DNA from: Auriscalpium vulgare
Lineage: Eukaryota > Basidiomycota > Agaricomycetes > Russulales > Auriscalpiaceae
Assembly: GCA_019915015.1 (NCBI GenBank)
Contig: JAHBBC010000015.1
Span: 372,001-436,000, forward strand
Direction of reading: 5' to 3'
DNA length: 64,000 nt
Shown: one piece after another, positions 1-12,780 of the stretch
How the letters are laid out: each line of letters begins with the position of its first letter
Position numbering within the stretch: position 1 is the first letter of the stretch
Notes under the pieces: generated by a model
What the model saw: only the letters and a program-made list of their open reading frames with translations
Told to the model about the DNA's origin: nothing
Database searches by the model: none
Made by a program: the position numbers and the translations under genes

Positions 1-727
1 CAAGTACCGCGGTGCAGTGGTCGAGGTGCGTCTGTCATACGCAAGCAAATGGGAGCTGTTCTCCTTACTATTTTGTCGGTGACAGGATCTCCAATTGTCG
101 CCTGCCTTCGCGCTTCCTCAGGACGAGCACCTCGGGCGGGCAATCGAGCTCGCATATGACCGGGACTTCTCCCACATTCCGTGCGCCCGTCGTCCTTACA
201 TCCGACGCTCACGCCTCTGAGATGTATTGAAATGCCAGTGTGTTGGATCGGAAGCGGAAACCATTGGGCTACGTAGAAGTCGCAGCGCTGAAGAAGAAGT
301 ATGAAGCTGGAGAGGCCAACCCCGTACGTCCGGCGCCTGCACACCTCCGTATCCCTCGCACACATGCTAACCTTGCGATTCTACGACCGCAGACAGACCG
401 AGTGGCGGCGTACATGGTCAAGTTCAACCGCTCTGTGTCCACACACCCATACACCGTGATCACGCCCGATACACCGCTATCAGATCTCGAGGAGTTCCTG
501 AAGGACAAGATCTTTGCGCTAGGTGTGTCTTGGGTCTGTGCCTTTGCGCTCTCTGCATGCGTCCTGATCAATTGGATCGCTATTTAGTCACAGATTACGG
601 GCGGAAATTCGTCCTGGGTGTGGCAACTGCTCAGGACCTCGAGGTACGGAACCCGCCTCTCCTGCTGGGCGTGTTCGGCTCTGACACGAAGATCCTGCAG
701 ACATTCGTGTCCCGGAGGGGCTTCTAA
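1..727 (+). CDS. CBS-domain protein, 3' part (5' end outside window)
   Basis: Six exons can be spliced in one frame: 1-25 (partial), 86-180, 239-323, 393-522, 588-643 and 701-727, ending in TAA. The peptide carries two CBS-type segments, one around AIELAYDRDFSHIPVLDRK (from position 140) and one around FVLGVATAQDLE just before the end TFVSRRGF. CBS modules usually bind adenosyl ligands and regulate partner enzymes, but nothing here shows the partner. The start lies upstream of the window, so the length is unknown. All introns are GT-AG and under 85 nt. The gene converges on the minus-strand GCFC homologue. The CBS assignment is by motif recognition; the cellular role is not determined. Confidence 0.72.
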
Positions 728-1099
728 TCGGTTCTTAGAAGCTTTCGCTTACTTCTTCCTCCCATACACCGTGCAGCATCCGTCGTCGCAATCTCAACAT
801 CGCACAATTCACTCTTGTATATAGTGGCTCTTTCCGGCCTGACGCCCTTTGTCGTACTTGCGGTCAACTGGGTTTATGCAGGCATTCAATCGTTGCTGGA
901 CGATACAGGGCCTGAGATTCACTGCACCCGCGCCGCTCGGGGGTAATGTCAAGACAGCGCTCAGGCAGACAGGTAGCCCACGAGGACCTGTCAGGAAGGC
1001 ATGCCTTCAACAGATCTCTGCGGCGGAAGACTGGTCGACATCGAATTGTGTTGTCGAAATGCGCAGCGCTATGGATTAAGCACATTTCCATCATCAGAC
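728..1099. other. Convergent 3' intergenic region
   Basis: About 370 nt between the stop codons of the CBS-domain gene and the GCFC homologue. It should hold both 3' UTRs. I see no further gene or repeat. Confidence 0.5.
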
Positions 1100-4000
1100 T
1101 TAAAACCCAATTCGTGCTTTTAGTTGCGCCGGCACCAGCTCCTTGGGCAGCATCCGCACAGCCTGCGCATCGCTCCGTCAGATTCTTTCCAGTGCATCCA
1201 CGCAAGAGCCACTCACCGCACGCACACCCTCCTCCCCACCCACCTCCCATCCGCTCTGCGCGAGCGGTACCATGCCCTCCTCCACCAGCGCCGCCACCAG
1301 CGCGTCGACGCCATATAGCCCGCGCGCGCAGCGCCGCCAGCGCACGAGCCCCGCAAGCAGCTTGCGCTGACGTGCGAGCGCACGACGGCGCGCGGGCACC
1401 GCGTCCGGGCTGAACGGCGCGACGGCGACGGCGAGGTACGGTTTTTGCGCGGCTAGCAGCGCGTCAAGCGCGGCGCTGAACGCGGAGGTGATAGCTTTCA
1501 TGAGAATCTGCGCATACATCCCCATGCGTTAGGAGTGTGAGAGCGAGGGACAGGCGGGGCGGCACGCACCTGGAACTTGAGATTGCTGCGTTCGACAGAC
1601 ACCTCGATCTCCTCCGCGAGATCGACCGCGCGCCGCACGTCCCGCGCAGAGAACGGGTCCAAGGCGCCGCTCTCGATGAGCTTTGCAAAGCGCGGGATGA
1701 CCGCCGTCGATATCATCGCTGAGACGAGGTCGCCGTCCGGCCCGAGCTCAGGCTCGTCCTCTCCCCCTTCCTCGGCATTTGTCCGGCGGGGCCGCGAGTA
1801 TGTGTGCAGTGCGGCGTACCACTGGAAGCTGTCCAAGCTGCGCGTATCCTGGGAGAGAGAAAGACAATCAGAGTTTGCCGGAAGCATATAGGAGCATGCG
1901 CACCTCGAACGGATTCCACCCGAGCATCTCCAACCGCACCCAGAACTCCCATGAGCCAACCAGCCCCAGCCCGCCCCACGCACCCACATAGCTTTCCTCG
2001 AATTTCTCCCGCCACTCCCCGAACCGCACCGCAATCCCCAGACTCGGCTCCCTGAACTCTTTCGCCTTCACGTCCGCCAGGATCGCGTCCCGCCGCCCGC
2101 GCAGAGACTTCGACGCTGCGGCGTAGTCTGCGGCGTCCGACGGCGCAAGCTCATCGTCCGTCGAGAAGCCCTCCTCCTCTGCGGTTGTGGTGGTGGTCTT
2201 GGTGCGGCGGGCGGAGCGGCGTGCGAGGCGCGCTGCTTGTCGGTCGCGGCGCGCGGCAGTAGGGTTCGCGCGCGGAACGATGCGCCCGAGCTCGTCGAGT
2301 TCTTCTGGCGCGGTATGCGGCGCGGCAGGGGGCGTGCCGAGGAAGAGCGATAGGTCGTCCTCTGTGTCTGCTTGCCGCCGCAAACTGACCATGTCGTGCC
2401 GTTCCTTCAGAATCGATACGTGCTCCGCTTCGATGGTCTCCAGCTGGGGGAACTGGAGGGCAGAAGTGTTAGCGTGTGGCTCGCGCAAGCTGGGAAGCCG
2501 GTAACGCGCGGGACCTACCTTCTCGTCCAAGAACGTCGCGACGCTTTCCACCCACTCGCGGAACGAGGCAAACCACGCGCGTTTTGTCTCGGCGCGCGTG
2601 ATGACTGCGCGCAGTTCGTCCTCGCGCGCGTCGAGCTGGGCCTGTTCCTCTGACAGGCGCGTTAGCGCAGTCGCGTTCTGTGCGTGGGATGTCGTGAGCG
2701 CGGTCATGCGCCGCGCGAGGCCGGCCACGGCTGCGTCGAGTGTCGGGATTGTTGTGGGTGGAGGAACTGCGGATAGGACTGTGAGATGTGTACACGCGGC
2801 ACGGGTAGAAGGAGGCAGGCGTACGGGGAGCGGGTTTGTAGACCTGTTTTACAGGTGCAGGCGCAGACAGCTCCTCGGGGCGCATCCCGCCGCGGCGGAT
2901 CTGCTCGTGTTCCCATTCTTCGGTCTCTTCGTCGACTTCTTCGCTGTGAAACAAGTTGGTTAGTACAGCTCCAGCGCATATATCCGATGCCAATGAAGAT
3001 ATCATGGGGTAGATTTGAAGGCCGCAAGGAAGACGTACGCGTCAGCGATGAGCTCCAGCATCTCGTCTCTGCGCTTGCTCGCCTCCACCTTGCGCGACTT
3101 CTTGCCCAGCGCTATACGCGTCTTCGCGCTCGTGTACTCCGCGAACTCTGCCATCCATACGCTCAGCTGATCCGCAAGTACATGACACACAGCGCCACGC
3201 ACCGTCGTCGCCCTCGCCGAGCTCGTCCTCCTCGCGCACGAGCCGGCTCTCCGGGTGCGGCCCCTGGTACACGTCGCCGCGGGCGCCGACTGTCAGCGGG
3301 ATGAAGTCGTCCTCGCGCGACGCGCCCGCCTTCCGCCGCGTCTCGCGCCTCTCCTTCGCCGCAGCCACAGACGCCTCTGTCGGGATGACGGTCTCGCCGC
3401 TGCCTTGAAACACGCAGGGCGCAATGCAGAGAGCACATAAGTACATGGAAGTAAAGAGATGGAGTGCGAGAGACACACCGAACACTTCGACTGTGTCCAT
3501 GGACACGTCCGCACCGCCCATCGCCTCGATGTCCATCACGATGTCTGCGTCATAGACACCCTCAGCCTCGTAGCGTGGTGGGCGTGTGGTGGGCGTGCTG
3601 GCTTTCAGCTCGGACAGGTACGCTTGGTCGTACACGGGCCCGCTGCGCGCCGACGCAGGGGAGATTGTCGCCTGGTCGAGCGTCGCGGGGATGTTCCTGG
3701 ACCCATCCACCGCATGCATCAGCACATCGATCTAAACAAACTGAGAGCAGGGAAACGCACGCAGGGTGCTGCCCAAGCGTCAGCTTCTTGCTGAGGCGCG
3801 ACTTCTTGATCTTGAACTCCTCCCCGGCGCCCTACACACAGCTGCTCAGTCTCAGCCTACGCGCACACACGAGGCAGCGGGCATACGCACCTCCTCTTCC
3901 GCGCCAAAGCTGAGCGTGGCCTTTGCGGCCGGCTTTGCGCGTTGTTTGGCCTTGGTCTGCTTGCGCAGCTTCGCGGCGAGCGCGCTGGGCGACTCTGAGC

Positions 4001-4115
4001 CGTCGGTGGTGTCATCGGCAGCGGGGTCGGGGGCAGGGGACGCGGTGGGGGTGTCGCGTGCGCGCTGGGTGGCTTTCGTTTTGGTGCGCTTGAAGATGAT
4101 GGGTGGGTCGGCCAT
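1100..4115 (-). CDS. GCFC / PAXBP1-type GC-rich-sequence factor homologue
   Basis: Multi-exon minus-strand gene. It starts at ATG 4113-4115 (MADPPIIFKRTKTKATQRAR) and I end it at TAA 1100-1102 after a 52 nt terminal intron, giving a C-terminus AVRMLPKELVPAQLKARIGF; without that intron it would stop at 1178. The N-terminal part is basic then acidic (EDDFIPL, SRLVREEDELGEG), followed by a long coiled-coil-like stretch (about 1900-2750, ARRMTALTTSHAQNATALTR). The C-terminal GCFC segment contains FREPSLGIAVRFGEWREKFE, LEMLGWNPFE and STAVIPRFAKLIESGALDPF. In animals and yeasts this family works with TFIP11/Ntr1 in spliceosome disassembly; a nuclear splicing role here is inferred from the family. 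Expected length, roughly 850 residues, fits. Individual exon borders in the acidic middle are less certain. Confidence 0.8.
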
Positions 4116-5295
4116 GAGTTCAGTTGGATGTGGGCGAAACGCTTGGAGAGACACTCAGAGACGAGTCTCTCATCGAGGCTGCCAAGGCAGATTCCCACGA
4201 CTCTCGTTGACTCTGAACCGTATTCAAGTTCCAGCCGCAAGCATAGGCTGGTCCACGAAGTTTCTCCAGCGTCAGGACAGCGCGCTGCCTTCGCGGATGT
4301 CATGTCAGCCGGGGTCGTTAATGGAGCGCACATGGGCTGTCGCATGGAGGTATGTGCGCCTCACTTCGCCTACGCTAGCATCGGAATTCTACAGGTGTTC
4401 TTCCCATTGGCTATAGACCGCCTCTGACACTGGGCTGCGGTGTGCTCGACCTGGTCTGCCCCCAAGGTTCCGAGTTGTCACTCGAGCATGCATGACGATA
4501 CAATGTCTCGACCATTCTGATTTCCTGCGCTGTTTGTCCTTACTTCGAGCAGCACGCCTCACAGAGGCTATGACAAACCTTGCACGTTGCCACCTCGGTC
4601 TGGTCTCGAGGTCAGACTTGAACAAATGGCAGGCTGCCGCCCCAAAATCATTGCCGTCGCCTACACCTCTGTCGGTGCATGTGTGACTTGCGCGGAACAG
4701 CGTTCCCCGACCCGCGCCCGTGCTCCCGCTGTCATACGGTATGCGGTTGGGGCCGATTCTGCCCTGCGATGCTTGTTGGGGCGGATGCTTCCTCATCGGA
4801 TGGCAAGCAGGCGACCCGTCGTCCTGAGTAGCAAATCTTCTGCCCAAGTTTTACGAGAGTCCCGGGCACAGGCCACTACAGCAGCATCGCCAGCAGGATA
4901 CGTCGCGAGGTGAAACCACTGTAGCCGCTACGGACGAGGTGGTGGCGCAACATGCTGACGTGGCGGGCATCGCGTCACACCCCAACAGAAAATAGTTACG
5001 TAAGACACGCGAAGATGTTCCCCAACGCCCGCGCTTGCGAGCCCAGAGTCGCCGCGACGCAGCCCTCGTCTCGTCGTCGATACCGCGCAGCAGGACGGGC
5101 GAGACCCTCGAGAGCACGCTGGGGCGCGGGTACGGATACGCGGACGGGCGGACGAAAGATAGCACGCAACGCAGACTCAGAGCGTCATCGACAGCCCGGC
5201 TTGCCTGGGCGACCCCAACTTTTCTTACCGCGTTCCCATAAAACCCGTCGCCTAGCCGCCATGCTCCCGCGGCCACTTCCCTCCCCCCGTCTACC
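4116..5295. other. Intergenic/promoter region
   Basis: About 1.2 kb between the divergent GCFC homologue and the desaturase. The pyrimidine-rich stretch just before 5296 looks like a fungal core promoter/leader. ORFs here lack recognisable domains. Confidence 0.5.
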
Positions 5296-7041
5296 ATGTC
5301 CTCCGTCCCCCAGCCGCCCCCTCCCGCCGTCAAGCCCTTCAACCCTCCACTCACAAAGGACGAGCAGCCCGCCGACATCGACATCCCTGACAACTATGTC
5401 GCCTATACTCTCAAGAAGGAGAAGGCTCTTCCTCCCATCGGCTGGCACAACTGGTACCAGGAGCTGAACTACCTCAGCTTCGCCATCCTTACCGTCACCC
5501 CCACCATTGCCGCCATCGGCGCGTACACAACAAAGTTGCGATGGGAAACAGCCGTCTTCGCCGTCTTCTACTACTTCGTCACTGGTCTCGGTACGTTTCT
5601 TTCGTGTTTCTGCTGCGTGGTTGCGAGGGCGAGCATTGGGGATGCGCCATGGGGTTACAGCGCCGCCGCCTACCCAGTGATCGTACGTTTTGTACGGATC
5701 ACTATTCACAGCGTCTCGCCCATCCTCCTCATCACCTTGCTGACCTCTCCTCAGGCATCACCGCAGGCTACCACCGCTTCTGGGCGCACCGCTCTTACAA
5801 TGCGAGCAAGCCCCTCCAGTACTTCCTCGCCGTAGCAGGTGCCGGCGCTGTCGAGGGTTCCATCAAGTGGTGGTCGCGCGGCCACCGCGCCCATCACCGC
5901 TACACCGACACCGAGCTCGATCCGTACAATGCCCACAAGGGTCTTTTCTGGTCACACGTCGGCTGGATGCTCGTCAAGCCGCGCCGCAAGCCCGGCGTCG
6001 CCGACGTGTCCGATCTTTCCAAGAGCGAGGTCGTGCGGTGGCAGCACCGCTGGTACATCTGGCTCATCCTCGGCATGGGCTTCGGACTGCCGACCATCCT
6101 CCCGGGGCTCCTTTGGGGCGACTGGCGCGGCGGATATGTCTACGCGGGCGCGCTGCGTCTGTGCTTCGTGCACCACAGCACGTTCTGCGTCAACTCGCTT
6201 GCGCACTGGCTCGGCGAGTCGCCGTTCGACGACAAGCACACGCCGCGCGACCACGTCATCACTGCGATCGTCACCATTGGCGAGGGCTACCATAACTTCC
6301 ACCACCAGTTCCCCATGGACTACCGCAATGCGATCAAGTGGTACCAGTATGACCCGACCAAATGGTTCATCTGGGTAGCCGCGCAGCTCGGGCTCGCGTC
6401 GCATCTCAAGGTTCGCGCACGTTTTTTTTGCTTTCTGATTTTGGCTAACGTGCGATAGGTCTTCCCTGAGAACGAGGTGAAGAAGGGCCAGCTTACGATG
6501 CAGCTCAAGCGCCTCCGCGAGACGCAGGAGAACCTTACCTGGCCTCAGGAGACCGACCTCCCCGTCATCTCGTGGCAAAGCTGTGCGTGTTTTTTCCTCT
6601 CGCTTGTATGCACGCAATTAATTGAGCTTCCCGTCTTCAGTCCAGGACCAGGCGCAAAAGCGGCCACTCATCCTCGTTGCCGGCTTCATCCATGACGTCG
6701 CGTCCTTCATCGACGACCACCCAGGCGGTCGTCACTTACTTGTCAAGCACATCGGCAAGGATGCGTCGACGGCCTTCTTCGGCGGCGTGTACGACCACTC
6801 CAATGCCGCGCATAACGTACGTTCATCACCTGGGTTATGATCGCCGGATCAAAGCTAACGACGTCGCGCTTTGCAGCTGCTCTCGATGATGCGCGTGGGT
6901 GTGCTCCACGGCGGTGCGCCGCACGGGCTCGAGGACAAGGCGATCCCGCCGTCACAGCGCCTGCGCGTCGCACGGTATAGCGAGCTCTCGAGCCCATATA
7001 GCTCGACGGCGCAGTCGGACGGCGAGGGCATGCTCGGGTAG
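5296..7041 (+). CDS. OLE1: Delta-9 fatty acid desaturase with C-terminal cytochrome b5 domain
   Basis: Acyl-CoA delta-9 desaturase of the ER membrane, which converts stearoyl/palmitoyl-CoA to the monounsaturated acids. Five exons: 5296-5590, 5755-6411, 6459-6582, 6641-6816, 6877-7041. The three di-iron histidine boxes are visible: HRFWAH, HRAHHR and HNFHHQ. Hydrophobic segments flank them (for example [20 protein letters not shown]). The C-terminal cytochrome b5 domain shows the haem motif FIDDHPGGR and a partner histidine in [10 protein letters not shown], so the electron donor is fused as in yeast Ole1. Roughly 470 residues. The start at 5296 is the first ATG after a C/T-rich leader. The gene appears intact. 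The gene symbol is by family homology to yeast OLE1. Confidence 0.95.
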
Positions 7042-8109
7042 AAACATAGCTGGCGTTTATTTCTTGGCAGCAGCTTTGTTTCATGATGGCCCTCTTCACT
7101 GAGATGGAGATGAGAGACGAGATTGAGATGTTTTACTTAGATGCCGCGATGAAGACAAAATAATGAACATTTTGACAAAGAGTCGTGTGCAAATAACGGA
7201 CTTGTCGAGCGTCATAAGCTCCTTGAACGTGGCGAGGACGAGCGCCGTCTACCGCCGCCGCCGCCGTCTTCCGGTAAGTACTGCACGGGAGGCCGGGGTG
7301 CATCGGCGGTTGACTAGGTCGATTTCGTCTTGTCCCCGGTTCGAGCTCGAGGACGTCCGGCACCCTGAGAGCGGGGCGGAGTGATGAACCTGCCGGTGGG
7401 CATGTCTCCAAGAGGTTCGGGCAGTGAGTACTAGTGAGTTGTGAATGAGACAATAATGGGACTAGTGCGACGAGAGCCCGGTGGTCCGCAGAATCGCCCC
7501 CCGACGCTAACTTACTGGACTCGATGCTCTGATGCCCCGACTCCGAGTCGTGATTTGCGAGCTTGAGAGGTAAACGTTAGACTTCTCGGGGGCTGCAGAG
7601 CGAGGGCGAGTCGAGGTAATGGAGCGCGGTCACCGATTTTTGGCGCGGAGGCAGCCGGTGGCGAGATTCCTAAATTTCGCGCTGGTACTGATTCAAGTCT
7701 GTTTCTTGGATACAGTAACGTAGGTTGGCCGGCCAAGAACGTGCACAGAAAAACGGAGTCTGGGACCAAGGTCAAGTTCTGGCCGAGGTGGCCGAGATCA
7801 CGTGAAGTTCGACTTGTTCGGCGAACGCATCTTCCTCTTCAGCTTGGCGACTGGAATATAGCCACACGAGCTAAGCGGTTGATTAAGCCTGAGCGCGCGA
7901 CTCTGACGCGATAGCTCAGCTACCTAGCCAGCCTGTGGCGCCGTGAATACAATAGCCCAACGCGTCTGACAGTAGTGGCGTCTTTTGTCTTGCACTTTCA
8001 GCACAAGGGAACGCAGGACACAGGTCGATCTGATCGTTCGTATGTGTTACTCACTGACGCCTTGTACTCGAGTTGTCTGCAATTGTATACGGTTTGTATA
8101 GGCTGTGGG
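7042..8109. other. Gene-poor intergenic region
   Basis: About 1.1 kb downstream of the desaturase. The first part should be its 3' UTR. ORFs seen here have no recognisable motif and no intron-like structure. Confidence 0.45.
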
Positions 8110-8116
8110 TATATAA
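8110..8116 (+). promoter_or_regulatory. TATA box of the small ORF at 8255
   Basis: TATATAA about 140 nt upstream of the start codon; part of that distance is a likely 49 nt 5'-UTR intron (8185-8233). Confidence 0.45.
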
Positions 8117-8254
8117 CCCTGGCAGCGACTGGGTGGTCTGATCACAGCCCCAGACAACATTCAGATCCATCCCCTTGCTTTCCTGTGAGTACACATCATT
8201 GTGGCGCGCTCACAACTTGAAAGCTCGTCCCAGATCGCTCCAAGCGAAATCATC

Positions 8255-8473
8255 ATGTCGTGGCAACAACAACAGCGCCGGTCCGCGCCCTTGACACCTC
8301 CCCCAACCCAGCCTCTTCCGCCGGTGCCACCCGTGGATCAGTACATGACCGCATACGATGTCCAGTGTCTCATGCAGCTCAGGCAGGAGGCGCATGAGCA
8401 GGTCCAGCGACTGGCGGCGCAGATGGGTAGGACGGCAGCGACGAACAAGCGAAAGAGAGAGGGCTCGGATTGA
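8255..8473 (+). CDS. Small proline/glutamine-rich hypothetical protein
   Basis: Unrecognised 72-residue ORF starting MSWQQQQRRSAPLTPPPTQP and ending in a basic tail TNKRKREGSD, which could be a nuclear localisation signal. The middle (YDVQCLMQLRQEAHEQVQRL) looks helical. The case for a real gene rests on context: a TATA box at 8110, then a GTGAGT...CAG stretch at 8185-8233 that fits a 49 nt 5'-UTR intron, and an ATG 21 nt after the acceptor. The ORF can also be opened upstream without that intron, but only from a non-ATG codon. Function unknown. Confidence 0.45.
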   Translation: MSWQQQQRRSAPLTPPPTQPLPPVPPVDQYMTAYDVQCLMQLRQEAHEQVQRLAAQMGRTAATNKRKREGSD

Positions 8474-10700
8474 GTAGCGCCTGGAGATATGGTCATGGGT
8501 ATCATGCTGCTGTGCAATTTGAGAGAAAGACTCGTGCATTCGAGGACAGTGACTCTCTGCAAACCGGCTCGGGGAGGGCCGGCAACGTCAGCGGACTCGC
8601 TCCGAAGCACAAATGGCGGGTTTATGGTTATGGAGCGCCATGTCGCAAAGCTAGGTGTGAGTACTGGTGGCGGTTATGTGGAAGTCTTCAAGTCTTCAAG
8701 TTCATCCACATTGCACAAGTTCTCGCAGAGACTCGCAGCCGCATGACTAAGCAGCCGGCATCGCGGCGGGCCTCGGACTCTTCCTCAGACTCGGACTCTT
8801 CAATTCCGCTTCCATGTTTAGTCTTTTTCAACTGGAATTGATGTCTGGCGCGTTGAACAGCCTGAATTCTTACACCTTCGCAGTGTCGCTTCGCAGCCCT
8901 TGGATCCAGGTGTGCCAGGCAGTTATCTTTGCCCAGTGGGGCATCGGACCGGGTCAAGTCCTGGTGCCAGCAGGAGTCGGTCGATGTTGCAGTTCTTGTT
9001 CAGCAGTAAGTAGTACGCTCTCGATACCCTCGTGATATACAGACAGTCTGAAGCGGTGTCTCCATACTCTTTCTGGACGGCCGCCGCAGCTTACACTCAT
9101 TTCTCGCCCCTGCTTGTCTGTCTGCTCGCTGTTCTCCTGTCTTCGGCTCCGTCGTCGCTGTGTTTCGACCGCTGCCACATGTTCAAGACCAATATGGAGC
9201 ACAAGTTGGCTTGACGTGATTGCGTTGTTGTCGACCAAGCATCCGGCACTTGGTGCGTTCAATTCGTTCTCGATCACGATCGCGAGATGCAGCAACGGCA
9301 TCCTTCTTCTGCATTCTCCACAATATCGGACTATGTAGTCCTTATGGCTCAAAACGTAACGTTTGCAACAGCCAAGGCAAACGCTTAATTGGCTCGCTCC
9401 TTGTGACCAACTCTATCTTCCCTTGTTCTTTCGGAGGCTTTAGCGACTCGGTTCTTACTGGGGCAGCTCGTTTTGTTCTTCGCTCCTTGCAGCCTCGAGC
9501 GCATACTGCTGCGACCGGATCGAATCACTCGTCCGAGACTTTAGTAGAAGGTCGGACAGCGGAGCTATCAAAGGGCTTTACAGAAGCTGGGAACCGTCAA
9601 CCGCTTTGCGATATCTAGACCTCCGTCCTGCCTGATTGTTTTACCAAGTATCTCGGTTGGGTGATGGTTCCTCATGGCGCTGGCCATCGATACTCAGTGA
9701 TTTCTCTGCCTTGTGCTGGTCTTATCACAAGCGTCTCTGCGATGTCGCCTCAAGCACAGTCGAAAGCTCTGTGATCCATATCGACATAGGTGCTGCCATA
9801 GCCCTGCGCGCTTCTGATCAACACCTCACCCCACCGGGGCACTCGTCGTTGCCGTCCTCCACTTCTGCGCTGTAAGTTCGGCGACCGGAATCCACTGAAC
9901 AGCACCCAGTAGGCACCGAGGCGGTCACGCATCTGTGGACCGCTTCCGAGTGAGTCGAGACATGCGCGGGCCGCGTTCTCCGGCAGTCCCACTGCGCTGC
10001 ACATGCCTCGCCATGATTACAGTTTATTAATAACATCTGCATCATAATGTCACAAGTCTGCGTAGCTTGACCTCACGGTTTCCAGAGATAAGTAGCGTTC
10101 CATCAGCCAGAGTTGCAGGACAGACGGAGCGGCCAAATCTCAGTAAATGATAATCCCGCCATCCTCGGACCCCATATAGTGTTGAGCCCATCCTCTCCGA
10201 GACTCGGGACGCGCTGCCAGTGCTACACCAACGCGGACGCTATATTTAGGTCACGTCGGCACCTGACGTAAGGCGTCTCTTCGTCTCAGTCGGACAGGCA
10301 GCAGGCTGGTTCGACACCTATCCACCTCCGTCACCTGGTCAACATATACCCCCGAGTTTATTGTTCTCTGCAAGAAACCCAGACCCATATGCGCTGGCAA
10401 TGGGGAAGAAGGCAACTCGCGTTGGTGCGCATCACGTTGACGACGGCGATATCGATCACAAGGACGGCCGCCCGATAGAATGCACCGAACGCGTGGTACA
10501 GCGGTGCCAGCACTGCTCGGTGATCTACCCCCGCTCTATCCCGCGTTGGTCGACGGTCGTCATACGCTGCAGCTAGCTGCAGCCCATGTGCAAGCCTTCT
10601 GACACGCGCGGGCGGCCCCCCAAAGGTCATTTCTTTCCCGGCGTTTAGTCTCGGGCTGCATGACGGCGTCCGCATTCGCATCCGGACGGTTGCTGGCCCG
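8474..10700. other. 2.2 kb region without a supported gene
   Basis: Moderate GC, ORFs on both strands up to about 130 codons, none with recognisable domains or consistent splice sites. It should contain the 3' UTR of the small ORF and the promoter of the carboxypeptidase. Confidence 0.4.
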
Positions 10701-10702
10701 AG

Positions 10703-10708
10703 TATAAA
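10703..10708 (+). promoter_or_regulatory. TATA box of the serine carboxypeptidase
   Basis: TATAAA 51 nt before the ATG at 10759, in the usual position for a highly expressed secreted-enzyme gene. Confidence 0.6.
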
Positions 10709-10758
10709 GCTGCGTCTTTGGCTACGGTGAACCCCACTGCTCCTTGTCCAGCCTGGTC

Positions 10759-12780
10759 ATGCTGTTCCCCGTCGCTGTCCTCGTGGCACTCGCTGCGCTG
10801 CCTGCGTCTGTGCTGGGCCGGCAGATCCCCGTCCTAGACGGTGTTATAGGCGGCGTGAAGAGCTCATCGGTCGCGAAAGCGAAAGCACCGCAGCAATTGA
10901 GCGTGGCCGCGTCGACCCCTACGCCGGGCAAGTTGCGAGTTACAGAGAACTCGGGGGTCTGTGGTACGTGGACGTTGGCATGCCTGAAGTGCATTGTGCT
11001 TACTTTCGGTATGCAGAGACTACTCCCGGTGTCTATCAGGCGTCGGGGTATGGCGACCTCACGTCTAACGAAAGCGTCTGGTGAGCATCTCGATCCTCAG
11101 ACGCCTTCTGATGGAGAGGTGCTCATTCCGGCATTAGGTTCTGGTTCTTTGCTGCGCGCAATAATCCGGATACCGCGCCTCTCATCACATGGTTCAATGG
11201 AGGCGTAAGTATACCATTGTCTCATGCTCGAGCAGCATCTGATGTCACCTTTCTACTCTAGCCCGGAAGCTCCAGTATGATTGGTCTCTTCCAGGAGCTG
11301 GGTCCTTGCCGCATCAACAATGCTAGCACTGGTGTGAACTTGAACCCTACCGCCTGGAACGAGTTCGCGAATGTGTAAGTGGTCGATCGCACATCATCGT
11401 GCCGATTTAACCCCTTCTCTCAGTCTGTTTATCGACCAGCCTATCGGGGTTGGCTTCTCTTATGGCAGCACCACTACCGGCACCTCCCAGGCGGCTGCTT
11501 CGGACGTGTGGAAGGTAAATAACGCCACATAGCATGCGCAGTTTGACGGAATCTGACTATCCATATTTAGTTCCTCCAGATTTGGTTCGCGGACTCGCGC
11601 TTCAGCAAGTACGCCACTCGTAACTTCGGAATCTGGACAGAGTCGTAAGTGGAAGCCTATCTGCGCTCGCGACGATTCTTTGCTGACATGGCTCATGTTC
11701 GTAGGTACGGCGGGCATTACGGTCCCACCTTTGCTGCGTACGTTGCGGCCGCCGCTGATCAAGCTGTACCCGACTGACATGTCTCACTTTTTAGTTACTT
11801 CCTGTCGCAAAACACTGGTATTGCGAATGGAACGGTTACGGGTGTCCCTATCAACTTGAAGGTTCTTGGTGTCGGGGATGGTCTTACAGTAAGTAGTCTT
11901 TCGATAGTTGACGGCGACTCGCTCATAACCTCTTCCTATAGGACCCCATCAGTCAGTATCCAGGCTACATCAGCTATGCAGGGAGCAACCCGTGAGTAGT
12001 CCGTTGATGCCTTGCGCCGAATAGCAACTCACTTCAGAGCAGTTATCACGCCCTTGTCTCCACATCTACGATTACCAAGGCCAACACAGCGTGGACCAAG
12101 TCTGGCGGTTGCAAGGCTCAGGTACGCACATTTCTCTCGTGTTGCTTAACAACAACTGATCATGGTCTGTTTATCAGATCACGAGCTGCAACAACGGAGG
12201 CAGCAATTCCGTGTGCTCTTCCGCGCAGGATTATTGCAACAACAACATCCTATCGCCGCTCGCGGGCAACTGGGATGTGTACTACGTGCCCACGGCGAAC
12301 CCTGACCCCTACCCTGCGGACCTCACGAGCTACCTTACGAGCTCCGCCGTGACGTCGAAAATCGGCTCGCAGTCGACGTGGCAGGAGACCAACGAAGACG
12401 TTTACGACAACTTCGCGGCGACGGGCGACTGGATGCGCAGCAGCAAGCCCGCGCTCGAGACCGTCATCAAGGCGGGCGTGCGCACGGTCGTATACGACGG
12501 CGACGCGGACTTCATCCTGAACTTCAACGGCGTCGAGGCGATGGTCGACAGCCTCAGCACCCAGTTCTCGAGCCTCTATGCCCAGCAGTCATTCGCGAAC
12601 TACACCGTGAACGGGGAGTCAGCCGGGCTGTACAAGAATGCGGGCCTGTTCTCGTATGTGCGCTTCTTCGGCGCCGGGCACGAGGTGCCCGCGTACCAGT
12701 GGGGCAACATCCCGCGGGGTGCGGCGGCGTTGCAGATGTTCACGCAGATCATGTCCAATACGTCGCTGACGCCGACTTAG
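10759..12780 (+). CDS. Secreted/vacuolar serine carboxypeptidase (peptidase family S10)
   Basis: Releases C-terminal residues from peptides. Eleven exons (10759-10963, 11017-11080, 11138-11204, 11262-11374, 11424-11514, 11571-11644, 11705-11737, 11795-11888, 11942-11991, 12043-12121, 12178-12780), all with short GT-AG introns. The N-terminus MLFPVAVLVALAALPASVLG is a signal peptide. The catalytic triad of family S10 is visible: Ser in TESYGGHYGP (exon border inside the motif), Asp in YDGDADFILN and His in GAGHEVPAY. The substrate-carboxylate site NGGPGSSS and FIDQPIGVGFSY are also present. Several Asn-X-Ser/Thr sites suggest glycosylation. About 475 residues, normal for the family. Vacuolar versus extracellular destination cannot be decided from sequence. 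Confidence 0.93.

Noticed and set aside
4389..5393. Minus-strand ORFs between GCFC and desaturase
   Set aside because: Overlap the desaturase start and lack motifs; taken as shadows.
9220..9618. ORF of 132 codons in the gene-poor region
   Set aside because: Low-complexity Arg/Ser content, no splice signals or homology I can name.
10240..10320. GGTTCGACACC sequence resembling a tRNA T-loop
   Set aside because: No matching acceptor stem or D-arm can be drawn around it.
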